Source: Oscillospiraceae bacterium (GTDB lineage: Bacteria; Bacillota_A; Clostridia; Oscillospirales; Oscillospiraceae). Taken from it: a stretch of DNA of 26,536 nucleotides. The notes below the pieces were generated by a model. That model saw only the letters and a list, made by a program, of their open reading frames with translations. It did no database searches and was not told the DNA's origin. The stretch covers positions 1-26,536 of the forward strand of contig JAILOS010000091.1 of NCBI GenBank assembly GCA_024690695.1, written 5' to 3'. The position numbers and the translations under genes were made by a program. Numbering within the stretch: the first letter of the stretch is position 1; every line of letters begins with the position of its first letter. Of this stretch, positions 17,219 through 22,576 are shown piece by piece.

Positions 17219-18216
17219 TCATCCTTGCCTTTGAATCCACCTGCGACGAAACTGCCGTCGCCCTGGTCGAGGACGGGAGAAAGATCCTCACCGACCAGAT
17301 CTTTTCCCAGGCCGATCTGCACGCGGTCTACGGCGGCGTCGTGCCGGAGATCGCGTCCCGCTGCCACGTGGAGTCGATCTCGCTGCTCACGCAGCGCGCG
17401 CTTGAAAGAGCCGGGCTCCGCCGCGATCAGATCGACGCGGTCGCGGTCAGCTACGCGCCGGGGCTGATCGGCGCGGTGCTCGTCGGCGTGAACTTCGCCA
17501 AAGCCGCGGCGCTGGCGCTCGGCGTGCCGCTGATCCCGGTGCACCACATCCGGGGCCATATCGCCGCCAACTATCTGGCCTATCCCGAGCTGGAGCCTCC
17601 CTTCCTGTGCCTCGCGATCTCGGGCGGCAACACGCTCCTCGTGGACGTGCGCGATTACACGGACATGAAGACCGTCGGCGCGACGCGCGACGACGCGGCG
17701 GGGGAGTGCTTCGACAAAACCGCCCGGGTGCTCGGCCTGCCGTACCCCGGCGGAAAGCCGATCGACGAGCTGTCCCGCGGAGGCGACGACAGCCGCTACG
17801 TTTTCCCGATCGCGCACGTGGAGGGAAATCCCTACGACATGAGCTTCTCCGGCCTCAAAACGGCGGTCATCAATCTGGCGCACCACGCCGAGCAGACCGG
17901 CGAGCCGCTCGACCGCGCGTCGCTCGCGGCCTCGTTTACCAAAGCGGTCAGCGACAGCCTCGTGCCGCGCGCGGTGCGCGCCGCCCGCGAACTCGGACGC
18001 GATACGCTGGTGGTGGCCGGCGGCGTTGCCGCGAATTCCCGCATCCGCGCCGACTTTACCCGTGCGGCGGCGGAAAACGGGCTGCGTCTTTTCATCCCGC
18101 CGCTGCGTCTGTGCGGGGACAACGGCGCGATGATCGGCGCGCAGGCTTATTACGAATACCTGGCGGGCGTCCGGGCCGGCAGCGACCTGAACGCATACGC
18201 GACGATGGAGCTTTGA
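17215..18216 (+). CDS. tsaD: tRNA N6-threonylcarbamoyladenosine transferase TsaD
   Basis: A 333-residue ASKHA-fold protein that, with TsaB and TsaE, transfers threonylcarbamoyl to A37 of ANN-reading tRNAs. Family blocks: ILAFESTCDETAVAL at the N-terminus, the metal-binding HHIRGH (His111 and His115), ISGGNTLL, GECFDKTARVLGLPYPGG and a C-terminal CGDNGAMIGAQA. I place the start at TTG 17215: it gives the usual N-terminus MIILAFEST, there is no ATG or GTG close by, GGAAG lies 9 nt upstream, and TTGA overlaps the rimI stop. It follows rimI as in many Firmicutes; tsaB and tsaE are not in the window. The tRNA-Thr gene downstream encodes one likely substrate. Confidence 0.95.
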   Translation: MIILAFESTCDETAVALVEDGRKILTDQIFSQADLHAVYGGVVPEIASRCHVESISLLTQRALERAGLRRDQIDAVAVSYAPGLIGAVLVGVNFAKAAALALGVPLIPVHHIRGHIAANYLAYPELEPPFLCLAISGGNTLLVDVRDYTDMKTVGATRDDAAGECFDKTARVLGLPYPGGKPIDELSRGGDDSRYVFPIAHVEGNPYDMSFSGLKTAVINLAHHAEQTGEPLDRASLAASFTKAVSDSLVPRAVRAARELGRDTLVVAGGVAANSRIRADFTRAAAENGLRLFIPPLRLCGDNGAMIGAQAYYEYLAGVRAGSDLNAYATMEL

Positions 18217-18245
18217 CAGAAAAAGAATGTGACGGGGTTACTCTT

Positions 18246-18941
18246 ATGAGCGTGCACGAAGGACACAGAGAAAGACTCAAAGAGCGTTTTTCCGAATACG
18301 GCCTCGAGCCCTTCAACGATCTGAACGCGTTGGAGCTGCTTCTGTTTTATGCGATCCCGCGCCGGGACACCAACGAGCTGGCGCACGCGCTGCTGGAGCG
18401 CTTCGGGACGCTCGACGCGGTGTTTGAGGCGAGCGAGCGGGAGCTGACGGAGGTTCCCGGCATCGGCCGCAGCGCGGCGATGCTGATCCGCCTGATCCCG
18501 CAGATGAACAAGCGCTGCGAGATCTGCCGCGCCCGGGACGTCACCGTGATCGCCAACGCGCGGGCCGCCGGACGCTATCTGATCCCGCGTTTCGCCAACG
18601 AAAAGGACGAGAAGGCCCTGCTGCTGTGTCTCAACGCGCAGAAGGAGCTGATCGAATGCGACGAGCTGAGCCGCGGCGTTGTGAACACGGTCGAGCTCAA
18701 CGTCCGGCGCGTGGTCGAGACGGCCATCCGCTGCCGTGCGAGCTCCGTGATCCTCGCGCACAACCACCCCTCGGGCCATCTGATCCCGTCCGGCGACGAC
18801 GAGCTGATCACCAGACGCATCCGCGACGCGCTGCGTCTGGTGGACATCACGCTGGACGACCATCTGATCGTGGGCGGCAAGCAGTATTTTTCCTTCAACG
18901 ACAGCGGCTTGCTGACCTTTCCGATCACCAGACAGTTTTGA
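18246..18941 (+). CDS. radC: RadC family JAMM/MPN protein
   Basis: A 231-residue RadC-family protein. The N-terminal helix-hairpin-helix part is seen as LTEVPGIGRSAAMLIRLIP, and the C-terminal JAMM/MPN metal-binding motif is His172-x-His174-x10-Asp185 (HNHPSGHLIPSGDDE). The old name DNA repair protein is not well supported; the biochemical role is uncertain. The ATG at 18246 gives the typical MSVHEGHRERLKERF start but has a weak SD; an in-frame TTG at 18212, overlapping the tsaD end and with GGAG 5 nt upstream of it, is an alternative that adds 11-12 residues. The gap to tsaD is 29 nt, so it belongs to the uvrB-polA-rimI-tsaD transcript. Confidence 0.9.
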   Translation: MSVHEGHRERLKERFSEYGLEPFNDLNALELLLFYAIPRRDTNELAHALLERFGTLDAVFEASERELTEVPGIGRSAAMLIRLIPQMNKRCEICRARDVTVIANARAAGRYLIPRFANEKDEKALLLCLNAQKELIECDELSRGVVNTVELNVRRVVETAIRCRASSVILAHNHPSGHLIPSGDDELITRRIRDALRLVDITLDDHLIVGGKQYFSFNDSGLLTFPITRQF

Positions 18942-18962
18942 CGGAGAGGCGGCGATTGACCG

Positions 18963-19172
18963 GTGAAGCCCGACGAACGCATGGATCCCTTCGTGATGAT
19001 GACGGTCAGACGTTATCTCTCCTATCACTGGAAAAACGCGGTCATCAAGGATCTGATCCGTTTTCGTTTCAGCCTGAAGCTGAGCGAAAAATGTCTGAAT
19101 ACGATCCGGCAATACGGCGACTGCACGCGCTCATGCCTCGAAAACTGCTGTCTGAAGGATCGCGTTATGTAA
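18963..19172 (+). CDS. Small cysteine-containing basic protein, unrecognised
   Basis: A 69-residue ORF 21 nt after radC on the same strand. I do not recognise a family. The codons in this frame look like those of the neighbouring genes (CTG, ATC, AAG, CGC, GCG, ACG), which favours real coding over the overlapping frame that begins at TTG 18956. The protein is rich in Arg/Lys and Leu, has no membrane segment, and has five cysteines in the last 27 residues (C-x11-C-x3-C-x3-CC), which could bind a metal. The start is uncertain: GTG 18963 has GGAGAGG 13 nt upstream, which is long; ATG 18981 would shorten it by six residues. Treat as a probable but unproved gene. Confidence 0.45.
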   Translation: MKPDERMDPFVMMTVRRYLSYHWKNAVIKDLIRFRFSLKLSEKCLNTIRQYGDCTRSCLENCCLKDRVM

Positions 19173-19516
19173 AGCATGGGATCGGGATTATGTTTTCCCC
19201 TTGACCGGCAAAAGGGGGAGGAAACGGAGAAAAGCGCGGATTCAGGCCGCTTTTTGCGGAACAGGCTGTTGACAAATCTGTTGAAAGTGTTGATAACTAT
19301 TTGAAAAACTATTATTTCGCCCCGTTATGTAACTTTCTCCAGACCGCGAAAAAGTCCGGATTCCGCGCCTCTCGCCGCCGGGAGAGGAACTTTTTCGGGC
19401 CTGCCGCTTCCGGGAAAGAGCCGGAGAGAACGAAAGCGGGAAACGCTGGTTACAGAATAATACGATTTGTATAATTCCGCCCTGGGCTCCTTTGCAAAAA
19501 TCGTGGAACAAACGCC
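19173..19516 (+). other. Intergenic stretch with foldable segments, no protein gene seen
   Basis: No convincing ORF. A weak hairpin with a T run at about 19235-19256 may end the radC transcript. A TTGACA at 19269-19274 with GATAAC 17 bp later (19292-19297) is a possible promoter. Downstream, several complementary blocks could form one folded RNA: 19328-19333 with 19449-19454, 19339-19342 with 19446-19449, 19348-19355 with 19389-19396, 19368-19373 with 19382-19387, and 19404-19409 with 19434-19439. The blocks partly compete. A TATAAT at 19470-19475 lacks a good -35. I could not match it to 6S, SRP, RNase P or tmRNA. Confidence 0.35.
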
Positions 19517-19545
19517 TTGACTTTGCCGGGCGCTTGTGGTAATAT
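19517..19545 (+). promoter_or_regulatory. Promoter of the tRNA-Thr gene (extended -10)
   Basis: TTGACT (19517-19522), 17-bp spacer, TAATAT (19540-19545) preceded by TGG. It ends 10 nt before the mature tRNA 5' end. Confidence 0.85.
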
Positions 19546-19555
19546 GCTTGAGCAT

Positions 19556-19631
19556 GCTGGTATAGCTCAGTCGGTAGAGCAGCTGATTCGTAATCAGCAG
19601 GTCGTGTGTTCGAGTCACATTACCAGCTCCA
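19556..19631 (+). tRNA. tRNA-Thr (anticodon CGU, reads ACG)
   Basis: Full cloverleaf by eye: a perfect 7-bp acceptor stem (GCTGGTA with TACCAGC), D-arm GCTCAGTCGGTAGAGC, a 5-bp anticodon stem GCTGA/TCAGC with loop TTCGTAA and anticodon CGT at 19589-19591, T-arm with TTCGAGT loop (one G-U pair in the stem), discriminator T and encoded CCA at 19629-19631. It stands alone with its own promoter. Its U36-containing anticodon class (ANN codons) makes it a substrate of the t6A pathway to which the upstream tsaD belongs. Confidence 0.96.
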
Positions 19632-19760
19632 ATAATTATTCGGCTTATGCAAAATTCAATGCGCCTTCGAGAGCCTCCGTTGAATGGCGTGGCTGGGTAA
19701 TTGGGTTTGGAAAAGTTCTTGAAATCGCTTTGCCGGGCTGGTCGCAAGAACAATTCCGGG

Positions 19761-19806
19761 AAAATGTCGATTGCGGAGCGGGAACGCTTTGCAGTCGGCA
19801 TTTTTT
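19761..19806 (+). terminator. Strong hairpin terminator downstream of tRNA-Thr
   Basis: An uninterrupted stem of about 20 bp (19761-19780 with 19785-19804, including four G-U pairs) with a GGAA tetraloop and a T run at 19801-19806. It lies 130 nt after the tRNA CCA, so the primary tRNA transcript would carry a long 3' trailer. The minus-strand copy is followed by TTTT and might stop transcription arriving from the integrase side. Confidence 0.8.
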
Positions 19807-19863
19807 CATTTTAGTGAAACAATACTCGCATTCGATCGATGGAAAGAACTGGGAAAATCGGCT

Positions 19864-19903
19864 ATCTACCCAACGATCTACCTTTTGATCTACCCAGGTA
19901 GAT
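19864..19903. repeat. Three ATCTACC iterons at 12-bp spacing plus one inverted copy
   Basis: ATCTACC occurs at 19864-19870, 19876-19882 and 19888-19894, exactly one helical turn apart (12 bp), and GGTAGAT, the inverted copy, at 19897-19903. The array is about 100 bp downstream of the integrase stop. Short evenly spaced repeats of this kind are typical of arm-type integrase, excisionase or replication-initiator binding sites; which one applies is inference. Confidence 0.75.
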
Positions 19904-20007
19904 ACATAGCAAGGAATCCGTATAATTTTTTTAATCCTTTAAATCTATTTTTTGCTACAAAATAAGGAAATAAAAAAATTATTTTTGTCATTATAGACAG
20001 GATGAAC

Positions 20008-21216
20008 TCAGACCTGCTGTTGATGGGTTTGCGTTTTCAGATCAGGGAGGCTTCGTGCCAAATCTACAGACGTCAAAAATTTGGTTTCGAAAACTTGGGC
20101 CATTTCCTGCGAGTCCTCTGTCTGATTATGGGTGTATATTTGCAGGGTCATGCTGGATGTTGAATGTCCAAGTTCATGCTGCACGGCCTTCACATTTCCG
20201 TTCGACAACCTGAGCTTTACTGTGGCGCTGCTGTGTCGAATATCGTGAAAATGAATAGGCGGGACACCAAGTTCTTGACAAAGTTTCTTCAGGTCCTTGT
20301 TGACGACCTCCTCAGTAATTGGACGTCCGTCTTCATGACAAAAAACAAGACCATAATCGTAATATTGACTCCCCAAGATTTTTTTGTTTTTCTCCTGCGT
20401 TTCTTTCCATTCCTGCAAAAGCATGCAAATACTTTTTGGAAGGTAGACACGCCTCTCGGAAGAACCCGTCTTAAGCTTTTTGAGAACAAGCATAGTTTGA
20501 CGAGAAGCCTTTCCTGTAGCATACCTTGCTGAGAAAGAGGGAAACTGATAAAAAATATCCCCCTTTTTATCAATTTCGTTGTATGCAGCAACGCTGATCC
20601 GGATTAACTGCTTGTTAATATGCGCATAGGCCGTACCTTCTGCGACAGATTCCGGAGAAATATCAATACAGTCCCAAGTCAAAGCACACAATTCTCCAAT
20701 ACGCAGGGATAACGAAAGACATAAAATCAAAGCCTTAAAGAGTCGAGGGTTTTTGCATTCCTGGAGAGCTCTTCGCAATTCATGTGTCGACCATATCTTT
20801 CGTTCTGGAGACTTTGCTTTGTCCGGTGCTGCCGGAGAATCGACGAAGGGGTTTTTGGCTGCGTAATTCCACCGAATTCCGACTTTATACGCTTTCCGCA
20901 TCAGATCACAAATATCGGAACGGGTTCGATCACTTACAAAAACAATCTTGTTTTGGACTTTTACAGATGCAATGGTCTTGAGGCCCGACAAAAAGGCGTC
21001 GGCATCCAACGATGAAAAATCATTGGCAAGCCTACTTCCGATATGCGGGGAGATATAATTGTCGATTAGCGCGACATTAAAAGCATACGTCTTTGGCGAC
21101 CAATGGGCTGTTCCGTAAATTTTAACATAGTCATTGAGCAGATCCGTGACGGTTTTGCTAAAAAAAGTCGCCGGAATACTGACAACGGGAACAATGCCTT
21201 CCTGGGCCTTTTTTAC
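20008..21216 (-). pseudogene. Tyrosine recombinase/integrase, 5'-truncated
   Basis: About 400 residues of a phage/ICE-type tyrosine integrase. Present: a SAM-like core-binding domain (start TVTDLLNDYVKIYG) and a full catalytic domain with the first Arg in SLSLRIGELCALTW, the H-x-x-R box in HFHDIRHSS, the following HELGHSTSS and the nucleophile Tyr at 20134-20136 (LQIYTHN). No ATG, GTG or TTG stands at the expected N-terminus: going upstream, the frame simply runs antisense through a serine recombinase gene, so the N-terminal arm-binding part and start were lost at a breakpoint near 21200. Catalytic residues are intact, so a fusion or alternative start could still be active, but I consider it a remnant. 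Base composition is more AT-rich than the chromosome on both sides. Confidence 0.8.
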
Positions 21217-21705
21217 GGGTCTGAGATTACGCTCGTCGTCAAATCCATGGACAGGCTCAGCCGCAGCAAGGCGGACATCCGAAACGAGCTGCAGTATTTC
21301 AAGGACCACGGCATCCGGCTCCGGGTGATCGACCTGCCGACGACGATGATGGAACTGCCGGAAGGGCAGGAGTGGGTTTTTGAAATGGTAAACAATATCT
21401 TGATCGAGGTGCTCGGCACGATCGCCGAGCAGGAGCGCGTGACGATCAAGCAGCGGCAAAAGGAAGGCATTGAGTCGGCCAGGAAGAAAGGCGTGAAGTT
21501 CGGCCGCCGCGAAGTCGCGCTTCCGGCCAACTGGAAAGAGGTCTATGCGTCCTGGAGAGCGGGACAGATCACGGCGAAGAAAGCGATGGAGCGGACCGGG
21601 CTGAAGAAGTCCACGTTCTACCGGTTTGCTGCCGACGAAGAAGCGCGGGACGCCCACCGGCGGGAGTGTGCCGCAAAGCAGGAGAACGAGGTGGACCCCT
21701 CATGA
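21217..21705 (+). pseudogene. Serine recombinase (resolvase/invertase family), 5'-truncated
   Basis: About 160 residues matching the middle and C-terminal parts of a small serine recombinase. Visible are TLVVKSMDRLSRSKADI (the conserved KSxDRLxR block), the long E helix region NILIEVLGTIAEQERVTIKQRQKEGI, and a C-terminal helix-turn-helix around ITAKKAMERTGLKKSTFYRF. The N-terminal 60 or so residues with the YxRVS motif and catalytic serine are absent: upstream of about 21217 the frame enters the antisense of the integrase. An in-frame ATG at 21247 could start a fragment without the active site. The stop overlaps the next gene start (ATGA), which shows it was once coupled to the XRE regulator. 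Confidence 0.8.
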
Positions 21706-22115
21706 GCGCAGAAACAAAGCTGTACATTCGCGACGAGCGTCGGAAGCAAAAGCTGACGCTGCGCGACTTGGCTGCAAAGACCGGCGTTGACTTTGCGATG
21801 CTGTCCAAATATGAAAACGGGCTCGTTCAGCCTCCGGCTCACGAGCTGCACATCATCGCGGAGGCCCTGAATGTTTCCGAAGACGTTCTGATGGGGCGGG
21901 GGCGCGGAGTTGCGTTCAGCGCCAAGAGAGCCTTTACACCGCAAAAGGAAGACAAGGAAGTCATCTCACTGCGTATATCGATCAGCAAGCTCGAGCGGCT
22001 GGATCAGATCTCTGCGCAGGCCGACATCTCGAGGAATGAGCTGATCAATCAGTGCATCAACTTTGCACTTGACAATTTGCAAACCGCGATTCAGAATTCA
22101 AATCAAGGGGGTTGA
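21702..22115 (+). CDS. XRE-type HTH plus ribbon-helix-helix DNA-binding protein
   Basis: A 137-residue protein. Residues about 5-65 form an XRE/Cro helix-turn-helix (start LYIRDERRKQKLTLRDLAAK, then MLSKYENG and a typical EALNVSEDVLMG end). After a short linker, residues about 92-128 look like a ribbon-helix-helix: EVISLRISISKLERLDQIS followed by ISRNELINQCINFALD. Combining both DNA-binding folds in one chain is unusual. The ATG overlaps the serine recombinase stop; GAGGTGG precedes it. It was probably the regulator of the mobile element or of the following methyltransferase. It appears complete. Confidence 0.8.
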   Translation: MSAETKLYIRDERRKQKLTLRDLAAKTGVDFAMLSKYENGLVQPPAHELHIIAEALNVSEDVLMGRGRGVAFSAKRAFTPQKEDKEVISLRISISKLERLDQISAQADISRNELINQCINFALDNLQTAIQNSNQGG

Positions 22116-22120
22116 TCTTA

Positions 22121-22501
22121 GTGGCGGACAATGCGAGCTTAGGCGCAGCCAAAACAGCGAAGAATGACGAGTTCTATACGCAATACAGCGATATTGAAGC
22201 GGAAATGAATGCCTATGTAGAATACAATCCTGATGTGTTCCGTGGCAAGACGGTCCTCCTTCCCTGCGACGATCCAGAATGGTCGAACTTCACGAAGTAT
22301 TTTGCGGCCAACTTTGAGCGTTTCGGTCTGAAAAAGCTGATTTCAACCTCTTATGCAAAAGGAGCTGGAAATCAGCAGTTGACGCTTTTTGAAATGGAAT
22401 CTCCTCTTTATGATGTAGAACTGCACGAGACGCGCGGAAAGCTGTTCACCTTGACAAGCGAATGGGCAATAATTATATTAATAATATATTGTGTAAGATA
22501 A
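22121..22501 (+). pseudogene. EcoRI-family adenine-specific DNA methyltransferase, N-terminal fragment
   Basis: About 115 residues resemble the N-terminus of the EcoRI methylase-like family: AKTAKNDEFYTQYSDIEAEM, VLLPCDDPEWSNFTKYF and FGLKKLISTSYA. Full members are about three times longer and carry the catalytic NPPF motif, which is absent. The sequence breaks off after about 22455-22470 (LFTLTSEW), then continues into a short hydrophobic tail coded by AT-rich DNA and a TAA. I prefer GTG 22121 as start because AAGGGG lies about 10 nt upstream; TTG 22112, overlapping the XRE stop, is possible. It cannot methylate DNA as it stands. Confidence 0.75.
22451..22479 (+). promoter_or_regulatory. Probable promoter at the methylase breakpoint, upstream of the RHS gene
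   Basis: Perfect TTGACA (22451-22456), 17-bp spacer, TATATT (22474-22479). The -35 lies within the last methylase-like codons and the -10 in the AT-rich DNA beyond the breakpoint. It is about 98 nt upstream of the RHS start with no terminator between them. It lacks the TG-n seen in the other promoters of this window. Confidence 0.55.
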
Positions 22502-22576
22502 TATAATAAGATATTTATTCTACAGAATATGCTTTATAAAGACAGGATCCGTGTGAACAGAATGGAGGCGTATAGC
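22502..22576. other. Short AT-rich joint between the methylase fragment and the RHS gene
   Basis: Seventy-five bases, very AT-rich up to about 22540 and containing AGACAGGAT (22540-22548), a 9-bp match to 19995-20003 next to the integrase stop. The RHS ribosome binding site is at its right end. Confidence 0.4.

Larger units (their letters stand above)
19632..20007. other. Gene-free stretch between tRNA-Thr and the integrase remnant
   Basis: No supported protein gene. The first part up to about 19806 is of mixed composition and ends in the strong hairpin terminator listed separately. From about 19807 the sequence becomes AT-rich, contains the ATCTACC iterons (19864-19903) and then long A/T runs up to the integrase stop. 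The composition change suggests the edge of inserted DNA is close to 19810-19860, not at the tRNA 3' end itself. Confidence 0.5.

Noticed and set aside
18956..19204. Alternative frame starting at TTG 18956 with a well-spaced GGAGAGG
   Set aside because: Despite the better ribosome binding site, its codon choice is unlike the neighbours, while the GTG 18963 frame matches them.
19286..19297. DnaA-box-like TGTTGATAA near 19289
   Set aside because: Only one near-match without a cluster, no dnaA or dnaN nearby; not an origin.
19325..19801. Minus-strand ORF across the tRNA-Thr gene containing RTHDLLITNQLLYRLSYT
   Set aside because: This peptide is the antisense translation of a tRNA gene and is a well-known false protein in databases.
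19771..19965. Plus-strand 64-codon ORF downstream of tRNA-Thr
   Set aside because: It begins inside the terminator hairpin, crosses the iterons and shows no coding character or ribosome binding site.
21217..21657. N-terminal extension of the integrase frame up to 21657
   Set aside because: These 147 codons are the antisense of the serine recombinase and have no integrase similarity; they only stay open by chance.
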